From assembly GCA_021324825.1 (NCBI GenBank), contig JAJPII010000017.1:1-35350 (forward strand): a DNA stretch of 35,350 nucleotides, in the 5' to 3' direction. This document shows positions 16,901 to 24,728 of the stretch, piece after piece. Under the pieces are notes generated by a model, which was not told where the DNA came from, did not search any database, and was given only the letters and a program-made list of their open reading frames with translations. Every line of letters starts with the position of its first letter. Within the stretch, counting starts at the first letter, position 1. The position numbers were made by a program, and so were the translations under genes. This DNA comes from Spartobacteria bacterium. Lineage in GTDB: Bacteria; Verrucomicrobiota; Verrucomicrobiia; Chthoniobacterales; Chthoniobacteraceae.

Positions 16901-16937
16901 CGTCCCGCCGGGGGCGAAATCCGAGGTTGGTATTCAC
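13902..16937 (-). CDS. Membrane hybrid histidine kinase, TM-PAS-GAF-PAS-PAS-HK-REC
   Basis: This 1011-residue sensor heads the signalling run. Two hydrophobic helices (about 21-40 and 58-77) enclose only a short loop, so sensing is probably cytosolic or intramembrane. They are followed by PAS1 (97-215), GAF (about 240-385), PAS2 (390-505) and PAS3 (512-626). HisKA has H650 in GVAHDFNNILTAILGY, and HATPase has SDTGTGM near 805 and GQGTGLGL near 830. The C-terminal REC (892-1010) has E897-D898, D944 and K994. The domain order is typical of large multi-input hybrid kinases. Ligands cannot be told from the sequence. It probably feeds phosphate to the receivers downstream. Confidence 0.93.
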   Translation of the reverse strand: MNTNLGFRPRRDGFLSSWKRTFLFIYLVGIALSLFFWCLLTQTREPRRGVEGTVEKMQYTLFALILAGVCHCGASILRRVRADVSEREKLVSQLQDAEDKYRVIFDNAIEGIFQSTPEGKFITANQALAKMLGYETPERLLAELNNADEKFYVVSGRWQELLQTFQRQYTVAGFVSEVYRADGRPMWISQNVRGVRDAQGQLLYVEGTVEDITSEWLAERRRALLYSTGRTLAEADTVAEARPKILQAICEILEWDMGAVWDVDKAANVLRCVEVWHRPNIDIEQFEAAASRMTVPPGEGLAGRVWQSGELDWIPDIPPTFVSAEIALSNGMRSAFGIPVRAGAEVIHILEFFSPKVFHADPELLQMLGAIGIQLGHMIESKRGVEALRESEARKAAILDSAMDCIVTFDEEARIREFNPAAERVFGYPKAFALGKDLFDLIVPAVLRESCRHASEGAALGRRMELAARRADGSEIPVEMAVSRIELNGRPMFTAYMRDITERRRAERTRSELAAVVESSSDAIVGKTLDGIVVSWNGAAERLYGYTASEVIGRHVYILVPADRLDELPQTLAAVKRGESLVNFETVRLRKDGARIAVSVTESPIRNERGHITGISSIARDITDRKKMENQLLQSQKMEAVGRLAGGVAHDFNNILTAILGYSDLLLAQVQPGHPMHRHLTEVRKAGDLAASLTRQLLAFSRRQDLQPKVMDINEALVNIQKMLRRLIDEDIRIMTLPEKDAGHVKADPAQLDQVILNLAVNARDAMPRGGILTMETASAVCAPDDAFCTAHDIPPGEYVRLTLSDTGTGMTDEVKQHLFEPFFTTKEKGQGTGLGLATCYGIVKQSGGYIAVESVLGHGSSFHVLLPRVNDRGALLQPPAGGGRLPGGCETILVVEDEPAVRALAAQILRRLGYSVLEAEDGAQARDIVTNLREPKIDLLLADIVLPTSGGRELLDWMGEAQEGAKILFTSGYVKEIVCKKYDLPAEVAFLQKPFTPSDLARKVREIIEG

Positions 16938-16969
16938 GGGAATTCGCCGGCTATGATAATGATTAGAAG

Positions 16970-16984
16970 GAACTTGGCAAGTTC
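16970..16984 (-). terminator. Short hairpin after the DoxX-like gene
   Basis: GAACTTGGCAAGTTC is a perfect 6-bp stem with a 3-nt loop, 2 nt past the DoxX-like stop codon. On the minus strand it is followed by CTTCT rather than a clean T run, so it is at best a weak intrinsic terminator. It sits in the 49-nt gap before the hybrid kinase gene. Confidence 0.35.
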
Positions 16985-16986
16985 TA

Positions 16987-17394
16987 TTAATCCTTGTCGA
17001 AACTATATTTCCCAGGGCCGATCAACAATAAAGCAAACGCGATAAACACCTGGGTCAGGACAAGCGTTATAACATTGAGCGAGGGATGATGTCTTATGTG
17101 GGCGATGCCCGCGCACAAGATCGCGATCGCCAGGATGAGGCACACGACCCGCGACATTAACCCCAGGATCAACAGCCCTCCTCCTATCAATTCCGAAAAC
17201 GCAACCAGCCCTCCCCAGAAAGCGAGATGCGAGGTGATGTGAAAGAATTGCGTCACCACGGGCGCGGCGGCGCGCCAATGGCCCGAGCCGCCCGCCACGA
17301 TGGGAAATCCCGAGCACACGAGCATCAAGCCGACGCCCGCGCGCAGCAAAAGGATTCCGCCCTCGCGATACTTATTGAGGAAGGAAAGAATCAC
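16987..17394 (-). CDS. DoxX-like integral membrane protein
   Basis: This 135-residue protein has four hydrophobic segments (GILLLRAGVGLMLVCSG; LAFWGGLVAFSELIGGGLLI; VVCLILAIAILCAGI; VITLVLTQVFIAFALLLIG). Together with the early LR.GVGLM..G and the GG..E..GG block, this matches the DoxX/DoxD-like family, whose function in most bacteria is unclear. The start is a GTG that overlaps the gltD stop (TAGTG), giving tight coupling. The long open frame upstream belongs to the shadow of gltD. Confidence 0.8.
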   Translation of the reverse strand: MILSFLNKYREGGILLLRAGVGLMLVCSGFPIVAGGSGHWRAAAPVVTQFFHITSHLAFWGGLVAFSELIGGGLLILGLMSRVVCLILAIAILCAGIAHIRHHPSLNVITLVLTQVFIAFALLLIGPGKYSFDKD

Positions 17395-18872
17395 TAGACA
17401 TTCAACGGGGGGTTGGGCGTGCGCAGGCTGGCGGGGAGTTTCGACGCGCCCATGAGATAGCCGTCGATGCAGCGCGCGGCGTCCCTCCCTTCGCCGATGG
17501 CCCACACTACAATGGATTGCCCCATGTTCGCATCGCCCGCCGCGAAGACTCCGGGCAGGCTGGTCATCATCCGCGCATCGGTCTTGATCGTTCCGCGAGG
17601 GGTGACTTCCAGTCCGCTGTTGGCGAACGGCCCCATCTGCGCGCCGCGAAACCCGATTGCCACCAGCACGAGGTCGGCCGGGATTTTCAATTCGGCGTCG
17701 AGCACTTTTTTTTCCACGCGCCGCCCGTTGCGGTCGTAGGTCCATTCCACCCGTTCCGCGCCGACGGCGTTTACATCGCCATCGCCGTCGGTGTCGAGAA
17801 AGGCGACGGTATCGAGGCTGAATTCCTCCTCGCCGCCCTCTTCCTGGGCGTAGGTCTTCCGGTAGATGAGCGGCCATTCGGGCCACGGATTGCCCGAGTT
17901 GCGTTCGGGGGGGGCCTTTGTGTTGATGCTGATCTGCACCACCTGCTTCGCGCCCTGGCGATGCGCCGTCGCCACGCAATCCGCCCCAGTGTCTCCGCCG
18001 CCGAGCACCACGACGTTCCTCCCCTTGGCGCTCACGGGATCGGAAATCTCTTTTCCCGCCTGCCGGCGGTTTTCCTTCACCAGGTAATCCATCGCAAAGA
18101 CGATCCCTCCCATGTCGCGGCCCGGCATCGGGACATCCCTGGGTTGCTGCGCGCCGATTGCCAGGCAGACGGCGTCGAATTCATCCCGCAACGTTTGCAG
18201 CGGCATCGTGCGGCCGACTTCGACGTTCGTCCGGAAGGCGACGCCCTCGCGGCTCAATTGATCGACCCGGCGGGCGACGCGGAACTTCGCGAACTTGAAG
18301 TCCGGGATGCCGTAGGTCATGAGGCCGCCGATCTCGTCGTCCCTTTCAAAGACGGTGACTTCATGCCCCGCGCGGTTCAATTGCTGCGCGGCGGCCAGCC
18401 CCGCGGGGCCGCTGCCGACGACCGCGACCTTCCGCCCGGTGCGGCGCGCCGGGGGCTCCGGGACGATCCACCCTTCGTCCCAGCCGCGATCCACGATCGC
18501 GCGCTCAATGCTCTTGATCGCGACGGGGCTGTCGTTGTATGCGAGCGTGCAGGCGGGTTCGCACGGCGCCGGGCAGGTGTAGCCGGTGAACTCGGGGAAA
18601 TTGTTGGTCGCATGCAGGCGCTCGAGCGCTTCCAGCCATTGGTTGCGCGAGACGAGGTCGTTCCATTCGGGGATGATGTTGCCGATGGGGCAGCCGCCCA
18701 TGCAGGTCGGCACGCCGCAATCCATGCAGCGCGCCCCTTGCGCGGCGAGACGCTTCTCCTCCCAGGTCTCCTGGTACACTTCCTTGTAGTCGCCGATCCG
18801 CGCCGCGGGGTCGCGATAGGCGATCGCCTCGCGCGGGTGCTTCAAAAAACCGTCCGGATGATTCTCGCTCAT
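17394..18872 (-). CDS. gltD: Glutamate synthase (NADPH) small subunit
   Basis: This 492-residue protein is the beta subunit of GOGAT. It oxidises NADPH and passes electrons to GltB for glutamate formation from glutamine and 2-oxoglutarate. The N-terminal 4Fe-4S cysteines are present (C49, C52, C57, C61 and C100, C104, C108). An FAD site lies at VVGSGPAG near 151-158, and an NADPH site at VVLGGGDTGADC near 290. Near 358-372 there is an unusual acidic stretch, FLDTDGDGDVNAV, in a region that is normally variable. It resembles a Ca-binding DxDxDG loop but is probably just a surface turn. It overlaps gltB by 4 nt and the DoxX-like gene by 1 nt. Confidence 0.95.
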   Translation of the reverse strand: MSENHPDGFLKHPREAIAYRDPAARIGDYKEVYQETWEEKRLAAQGARCMDCGVPTCMGGCPIGNIIPEWNDLVSRNQWLEALERLHATNNFPEFTGYTCPAPCEPACTLAYNDSPVAIKSIERAIVDRGWDEGWIVPEPPARRTGRKVAVVGSGPAGLAAAQQLNRAGHEVTVFERDDEIGGLMTYGIPDFKFAKFRVARRVDQLSREGVAFRTNVEVGRTMPLQTLRDEFDAVCLAIGAQQPRDVPMPGRDMGGIVFAMDYLVKENRRQAGKEISDPVSAKGRNVVVLGGGDTGADCVATAHRQGAKQVVQISINTKAPPERNSGNPWPEWPLIYRKTYAQEEGGEEEFSLDTVAFLDTDGDGDVNAVGAERVEWTYDRNGRRVEKKVLDAELKIPADLVLVAIGFRGAQMGPFANSGLEVTPRGTIKTDARMMTSLPGVFAAGDANMGQSIVVWAIGEGRDAARCIDGYLMGASKLPASLRTPNPPLNV

Positions 18873-21800
18873 GCGGCCCTTAACTCCTCGGCTTTCGGCG
18901 GCGGGTTGAGCCGCACGTCCTTCCCTTCGCTCATGTAACGGGCGACGGCTTTCGCATACGCCTCCGGGATGACTTTCACGAATTTTTTCGCGCTCTCGGT
19001 CCAGGTATCGAGTATCTGCTTGGCCCTGGCGCTGCCTGTGTAGCTGTAGTGGTTCTCGATCATCCGCTTCACGAGCGCCGTGTCGCGCTCGCCGGCGAAC
19101 TCCTCCGCGCGCGCCATCTCGGTGTTGAGCCTGGGCCGGAAGCTCCCGTCCTGGTCATAGATAAACGCCTCGCCGCCGCTCATCCCCGCGCCGAAGTTCT
19201 TCCCCGTCTTCCCGAGGATGACGACCGCGCCGCCGGTCATGTATTCGCACCCGTGGTCGCCGATCCCTTCCACCACCGCGATCGCGCCGGAGTTGCGCAC
19301 CGCGAACCGCTCCCCGCCGATTCCGTTGAAATACGCTTCGCCGCCCGTCGCGCCATAGAGCGCGACGTTCCCGATGAGGATGTTCGCCGCCGCTTCGTAG
19401 CCCGCCGCCGCCGGTTTGCGGACGGTTATCCTGCCGCCGGAAAGCCCCTTGCCGACGTAGTCGTTCGCCTCGCCTTCGAGGTGGAGCGTTATGCCCCGGC
19501 AGAGAAACGCGCCGAAGCTCTGGCCCGCCGAACCGGTGAAGTTGATGACGATGGCGTCGTCCGGCAGCCCGGCGGCCCCGTGTTTCCGGGTCACCGCGGA
19601 ACTGAGCATCGTCCCGGCGGTGCGATCCCTGTTCCGTAACGGCATCGAGACGCGGACGGCTTCGCCGCGCTCGATGGCCGGCCGGGCGAATTCGATGAGC
19701 TTGTGGTCGATCTTGGATTGCAACTTGTGGTTCTGCTCCTTGGTCTTGCGCGGCGTGTCCTCGGAGGGCTGCCTGTAAAGAAGCTGCGAGAGATCGAGCC
19801 GCGTCCCTTTCGGGTGGCGGACCTCGCGCGCGCGGAGGCGGTCCACCCGGCCCACCATTTCCTCGACGGTGCGGTACCCGAGCGCGGCCATCAGTTCGCG
19901 CACTTCCTCCGCGACGAAGCGCATATAGTTGATGACGTGCTCGACCTTGCCGGGGAACTTCGCCCGCAACCGCGGGTCCTGCGTCGCGACGCCCACCGAA
20001 CAGGTGTTGCAATGGCACTTCCGCAGCATGATGCAGCCGACCGCCACGAGCGCCGCCGTGCCGAACCCGTATTCCTCCGCGCCGAGCAGCGCGGCGACGA
20101 CCACGTCCCGGCCCGTCTTCAACCCGCCGTCCGCGCGCACCCGGATGCGCGACCGGAGATTGTTCGCCAGCAGAACTTGCTGCGTTTCCGCCAGGCCGAG
20201 TTCCCAGGCCGACCCGGCGGACTTGATCGAGGTCTTGACCGAAGCGCCGGTGCCGCCCGAATCGCCCGCGATGAGGACTGCGTCCGCCCGCGCCTTCGCG
20301 ACGCCCGCCGCGATGGTGCCGACATTCGCCACGGAAACGAGCTTCACGTGGATTTCGGCGGCGGGGTTGGCGCACTTCAAATCGTGGATCAACTGCGCCA
20401 GGTCTTCGATGGAGTAGATGTCGTGGTGCGGCGGCGGCGAGATGAGCCCAACGCCTGGAATGGTGAACCGCACCTCGGCTATCGTCTCATCGACCTTCGC
20501 GCCGGGCAGTTCGCCGCCTTCGCCCGGCTTGGAGCCTTGCGCCATCTTTATCTCGATCTGTTTCGCGTGGACGAGGTAGTTCATCGTGACCCCGAACCGC
20601 CCGCTCGCGACCTGTTTCATGGAGCACTCGCGCTCCGTGCCGAAGCGTTCCACCTGCTCGCCGCCCTCGCCGGTGCCGGACTTGCCGCCGAGCCGGTTCA
20701 TGGCGATCGCCAGCGTCTCGTGCGCCTCGCGGCTGAGCGAGCCGAACGACATGGAACCCGTCGAGAACCGCTTGAAGATCGCTTCGCACGGCTCGACTTC
20801 CTCCAGCGGGATCGAACCCGCCGGGTCGATGTCGAAATCGACCAGGCCGCGCAGGGTCTGCAACCGCTCCTGCTGGTCGTTGATATATTCCGCGAAGTCG
20901 CGATACGAATTTCCGTCGCCCGTCCGCACGGCGTGCTGCAATTTGCCGACCGTGAACGGATTCCATTGATGGATCTCGCCGTCCCTGCGCCACGAGAATT
21001 CCCCGCCCTGTTCCAACGGCAGGCTGCCCGCGATCTTGTCGCTGAAAGCGCGCTCGTGCGTCTCGATCAGCTCCCGCTCGATCTGGTCCAGGCCGACCGA
21101 GGGGATGTGCGCGGTGGTGCCCTGGAAATATTCGCGGACGAAATCGAAATTCAGCCCGATGGCCTCGAAGACCTGCGCGCCCTTGTAGCTTTCGAGCGTC
21201 GAGATGCCCATCTTCGACATGACCTTGAGGATGCCCCCCTCGACCGCTTTCCTGTACCGGGCGAGCGCCTTCTTCGTCTCGGGAACCTGGAGCCGCTCCT
21301 TCATCATCCGCACGATGCTCTCGTACGCGAGCCACGGGTAAACCGCATCCGCTCCGTACCCGATGAGCGTGCAGAAATGGTGGACGCCGCACGGCTGCCC
21401 GGATTCCAGCACCAGCCCCGCCCTCGTCCTCAATCCCCGCCTTATGAGGTAATGGTGCAGCGCGCCCACCGCCAGCAGGCTCGGAACCGGGATGCGTTCC
21501 TCGCTCGCGCCGCGATCCGAGAGGATCAGGATTTCCGCTCCGCCGAGGATCGCCTCCGCCGCGCGCCCGCGCATCTCCTCTATCGCATCCGCCAGCGGCA
21601 TGCCCGCGGGATACGTGATATCCACCTGCGCCGAGCGGATCCCGTTTTTGTCCAGCCGCCGGATCGCCGCGATGGCCGAAGCCGTGAGGATCGGCGAGTC
21701 GATGAACACCTGGCGGCAATGCTCCGCCGTTTCATCGAGCAGATTATGCTGCCTGCCGACGTGGCTCTCCAGCGAGGTGACGAGTTCCTCCCGCATATAG

Positions 21801-23383
21801 TCGAGCGGGGGATTGGAGACCTGCGCGAAGAGTTGCTGGAAGTAGTTGAAGAGCGGCTTGTTCCTGGCGGAAAGAACAGCGAGCGGGGCGTCGTTGCCCA
21901 TCGCGCCGATGGGGTCTTTTCCCTGCTCGGACATCGGCTCGACCAAATCCCGCAGGAGTTCCGTCGTATACCCGAAAACGCCCTGGTAACGCGCCAGGTC
22001 GCGCGATTCGATGTCCAGGGCGGGCGGCTCGTCCCCGTCCTCCATTTCGCGGAGGCGCACCCTGTTCTCCTTGAGCCACTGCCCGTAGTGATCCTTCGTC
22101 AGCGTCTCGAAGATTTCGCGCTCGGGGACGATCCGCCTCTCGAGGGTGTCGGCCAGGAAAATCTCGCCCGGCTTCAACCGACCGCGCATCACCACTTCCT
22201 CGGGCGGGATGGCGAGCACCCCGGTCTCGCTGGCCATCACGAGCTTGTTCGCCTTCGTGACGCAATAGCGGCAGGGGCGCAGGCCGTTGCGGTCCAGCAC
22301 CGCGGCCACGCGATAGCCGTCCGTCACCGCCACGAGCGCCGGGCCGTCCCACGGCTCGATGATCGTCGAGAAATAGTCGTAAAACTCCCGCCGGCGCGGC
22401 TCCATGAATTTGTCCTTGTGCCACGCCTCCGGGATGAGCATCCGCAAGGCGTGCGGCAGTTCGCGCCCGGCTTCTAGGAGCAACTCCAGCACGTTGTCGA
22501 AGACGGCTGTGTCGCTCATCCCCTCGCTCGTCACCGGCTTTATCTTCTCGATGTCGTCGCCGAAAAGCTCGCTCGCGATGACGGCTTCCCGGGTCTTCAT
22601 CCGGTTCAGGTTGCCGCGCAGGGTATTGATCTCGCCGTTATGAACCGTGTTGCGGTACGGATGCGCCAGATGCCACGCGCCGAGCGTGTTCGTGGAAAAG
22701 CGCGAGTGCAGCAGCACCAGGCTCGTCTTCACCAACGGATTGGAGAGATCGGGGAAATACCCTTCGAGTTGCGGACAGGAAAGCAGGCCCTTGAAGACGA
22801 TCTTCCGCCGGTCGAGCGAACAGACGTAAAACAACTCCGCGCTCCCGGCCAGCAGCGCCTTCGCGCGGTTTTCGATGACGCGCCGCAGGACGTAGAGCTT
22901 CGTATCCAGCCGCGCCGGTTCAAGCGAAGCGAGCGGCTCGACAAACACCTGCTTGATGACCGGCTCGGTTTGCAGCGCGCTCCTGCCGAGATCGGCGTTG
23001 TTCGTCGGCACGTCGCGCAAGGCCACGACCCTGAACCCTTCGGAATGCGCCGCTTTTTTGATGAGGTCTTCGAGCGCCAGCCGCAGCCCGTAGTCGCGCG
23101 GCATGAAAAGCTGCCCCACGCCGTAGGAATCGAAATCGCCCAGCCCCTTTACCCGGGCGGCGAAAAATTCGTGCGGCTTTTGGAGGAGCATGCCGGTGCC
23201 GTCGCCAGTCTTCTCCTCGGAGCCGCGCGCGCCGCGATGGTCGATATTCACGAGGACGCGGAACCCGTCCTCGATCAACTGATGGCTTTTCGTTCCATTG
23301 AGATCGACGAGCACGCCCACCCCGCAAGCGGCGCGTACGACCGATGGATCATAGAGTCCTGGTAATGTTTCCTGTTGGTTCAC
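18869..23383 (-). CDS. gltB: Glutamate synthase (NADPH) large subunit
   Basis: This 1504-residue alpha subunit takes ammonia from glutamine and builds glutamate at the FMN site. The N-terminal nucleophile is C20 in RAACGVGVLVD, after a short propeptide. GAT2 motifs follow (NIDHRGARGSEEKTGDGTG, HSRFSTNT, HNGEINT). The synthase core has GEGGE, PGEGGELPG, SPPPHHDIYSIEDL and GDSGGTGAS. The 3Fe-4S cysteines lie in CIMLRKCHCNTCSVG (about 1115-1128). A C-terminal glycine-rich beta-helix follows. The start is GTG, preceded by AAGGGA at good spacing, one of the few clear ribosome sites here. It is the first gene of gltB-gltD-doxX-like. Confidence 0.96.
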   Translation of the reverse strand: MNQQETLPGLYDPSVVRAACGVGVLVDLNGTKSHQLIEDGFRVLVNIDHRGARGSEEKTGDGTGMLLQKPHEFFAARVKGLGDFDSYGVGQLFMPRDYGLRLALEDLIKKAAHSEGFRVVALRDVPTNNADLGRSALQTEPVIKQVFVEPLASLEPARLDTKLYVLRRVIENRAKALLAGSAELFYVCSLDRRKIVFKGLLSCPQLEGYFPDLSNPLVKTSLVLLHSRFSTNTLGAWHLAHPYRNTVHNGEINTLRGNLNRMKTREAVIASELFGDDIEKIKPVTSEGMSDTAVFDNVLELLLEAGRELPHALRMLIPEAWHKDKFMEPRRREFYDYFSTIIEPWDGPALVAVTDGYRVAAVLDRNGLRPCRYCVTKANKLVMASETGVLAIPPEEVVMRGRLKPGEIFLADTLERRIVPEREIFETLTKDHYGQWLKENRVRLREMEDGDEPPALDIESRDLARYQGVFGYTTELLRDLVEPMSEQGKDPIGAMGNDAPLAVLSARNKPLFNYFQQLFAQVSNPPLDYMREELVTSLESHVGRQHNLLDETAEHCRQVFIDSPILTASAIAAIRRLDKNGIRSAQVDITYPAGMPLADAIEEMRGRAAEAILGGAEILILSDRGASEERIPVPSLLAVGALHHYLIRRGLRTRAGLVLESGQPCGVHHFCTLIGYGADAVYPWLAYESIVRMMKERLQVPETKKALARYRKAVEGGILKVMSKMGISTLESYKGAQVFEAIGLNFDFVREYFQGTTAHIPSVGLDQIERELIETHERAFSDKIAGSLPLEQGGEFSWRRDGEIHQWNPFTVGKLQHAVRTGDGNSYRDFAEYINDQQERLQTLRGLVDFDIDPAGSIPLEEVEPCEAIFKRFSTGSMSFGSLSREAHETLAIAMNRLGGKSGTGEGGEQVERFGTERECSMKQVASGRFGVTMNYLVHAKQIEIKMAQGSKPGEGGELPGAKVDETIAEVRFTIPGVGLISPPPHHDIYSIEDLAQLIHDLKCANPAAEIHVKLVSVANVGTIAAGVAKARADAVLIAGDSGGTGASVKTSIKSAGSAWELGLAETQQVLLANNLRSRIRVRADGGLKTGRDVVVAALLGAEEYGFGTAALVAVGCIMLRKCHCNTCSVGVATQDPRLRAKFPGKVEHVINYMRFVAEEVRELMAALGYRTVEEMVGRVDRLRAREVRHPKGTRLDLSQLLYRQPSEDTPRKTKEQNHKLQSKIDHKLIEFARPAIERGEAVRVSMPLRNRDRTAGTMLSSAVTRKHGAAGLPDDAIVINFTGSAGQSFGAFLCRGITLHLEGEANDYVGKGLSGGRITVRKPAAAGYEAAANILIGNVALYGATGGEAYFNGIGGERFAVRNSGAIAVVEGIGDHGCEYMTGGAVVILGKTGKNFGAGMSGGEAFIYDQDGSFRPRLNTEMARAEEFAGERDTALVKRMIENHYSYTGSARAKQILDTWTESAKKFVKVIPEAYAKAVARYMSEGKDVRLNPPPKAEELRAA

Positions 23384-23488
23384 GTAAAAATCCCTTCGTG
23401 CCCTGCACGTTCAAAACGCAACGTCTAAGAAACTATTTCCCCGGAAAAGAAAAGGCAAATCTTTCCCTGACGCGATGCGCTTGATCCC

Positions 23489-23609
23489 GCCCTGAGCGGC
23501 GTCGTTGTCGTTGTAGAGGCGGCTGTGCCAGCCGCCAACGACCCGGAAGCGCCCGGCGCTTTTGGCGTTGCCTCCCGCTCCAGGCGGCTGGCACAGCCGC
23601 CTCTACAAC
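23489..23609. repeat. Palindromic repeat element, copy 2 (complete)
   Basis: Arms at about 23510-23534 and 23583-23609 flank a conserved centre (CTTTTGGCGTTGCCTCCCGC). The left flank GAGCGGCGTCGTTGTC is the reverse complement of the right flank of the 30.6-kb copy, while the centre has the same orientation. Flanks have therefore been exchanged between arms. It fills much of the gap between gltB (divided start side) and the 3' end of ald, ending 6 nt from the ald stop. The rest of the gap (23384-23488) should hold the gltB promoter, with an imperfectly supported palindrome TTTCC-CC-GGAAA at 23436-23447. Confidence 0.8.
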
Positions 23610-23615
23610 CACGGA

Positions 23616-24728
23616 TCAGGACCGGCTCCATTGGAACGGAGGGGTGTGCGGCAGGCCGTGCGCGGCGGCCACGGCTTCGCAAGTGACGCGGCCATCCATG
23701 AGATTGATGCCGGACGCCAGGGCGGGCTCGCGGCGGCAGGCGTCGACGAGGCCGTGGTCGGCCAGCGTCTCGACGAAGCGATACGTGACGTTGGTGAGGG
23801 CCTGCGTGGCGGTGCGCGCGTAGGCCGCGGGCATGTTCGCGACGCAATAATGGGTGACGCCTTCCTCGACGAAGACGGGATCGTCGTGCGTGGTGGGCCG
23901 CGAGGTTTCCGCGCAGCCTCCCTGGTCGATGGCGATGTCCACCAGCACGCTGCCGGGACGCATGACGCGGAGCATCTCCCGGCTGATGAGCTTCGGCGCC
24001 TTCGCGCCCGGAACGAGCACCGCGCCGATCAGCAGATCGACGGTGGGCAGAAGCTCCAGCAAGTGCGCCTGGCTCGAGTAGAGGGTGTGCGCCGCGTGCA
24101 TGGTGATGTCGAGGAAGCGCATCCGTTCCAGGTCGACTTCCAGTATCGTCACGTCCGCATTGAGGCCCGTCGCCATGCGGGCGGCGTTCACTCCCGACGC
24201 GCCGCCGCCCAGGACCACCACCCGCCCGGGCAGCACGCCGGGCACGCCGCCGAGCAACACTCCGCTGCCGCCCCGGTGTTTCGCCAAAAAGTATCCGCCG
24301 ACCATGATCGACATCCGCCCCGCCAGTTCGCTCATCGGCTCCAGCAGCGGCAGGCGGCGGTTCACCTCGACGGCTTCATAGGCGAGCGCCGTCACGCCCG
24401 CCGCCAGCAGCGCCCCGGTCAGCGGACGGTTCGCCGCGAGATGGAGATACGTGAAAAGGAGCAGCCCGCGCCGCAGGAGCGGATATTCGGAAGGAAGCGG
24501 CTCCTTTACCTTCACGATCATTTCCGCGCGGGCGAAGATTTCCTCGTGCGGTTCGATCAACTCCGCGCCCGCCTCCGCGTAATCGCCGTCCGGATACCCG
24601 GAGCCGATCCCCGCTCCGCGCTCGACCAGCACGGCGTGCCCGCGCTTCTTCAATTGCCACACCGCCGAAGGGAGCAGGCCGACCCGGAATTCCTGCTCCT
24701 TTATCTCCTTGGGGATGCCGATGATCAT
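23616..24728 (-). CDS. ald: Alanine dehydrogenase
   Basis: This 370-residue enzyme interconverts L-alanine and pyruvate plus ammonia with NAD(H). Family residues are in place: R15 (EFRVGL), K75 (VKVKEPLPSEY), H96 (FTYLHLA), the NAD fold VVVLGGGASGVNAA (about 170-183) and D268 in VDIAIDQGG. The length matches the family. The start overlaps the stop of the upstream permease gene as ATGA. Placement between a permease and gltBD suggests nitrogen or redox balancing, but co-regulation is only inferred. A palindromic repeat lies right behind the stop. Confidence 0.95.
   Translation of the reverse strand: MIIGIPKEIKEQEFRVGLLPSAVWQLKKRGHAVLVERGAGIGSGYPDGDYAEAGAELIEPHEEIFARAEMIVKVKEPLPSEYPLLRRGLLLFTYLHLAANRPLTGALLAAGVTALAYEAVEVNRRLPLLEPMSELAGRMSIMVGGYFLAKHRGGSGVLLGGVPGVLPGRVVVLGGGASGVNAARMATGLNADVTILEVDLERMRFLDITMHAAHTLYSSQAHLLELLPTVDLLIGAVLVPGAKAPKLISREMLRVMRPGSVLVDIAIDQGGCAETSRPTTHDDPVFVEEGVTHYCVANMPAAYARTATQALTNVTYRFVETLADHGLVDACRREPALASGINLMDGRVTCEAVAAAHGLPHTPPFQWSRS

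Noticed and set aside
23436..23447. Operator palindrome TTTCC-CC-GGAAA upstream of gltB
   Set aside because: Short, single and without a recognisable regulator; kept only as a remark.
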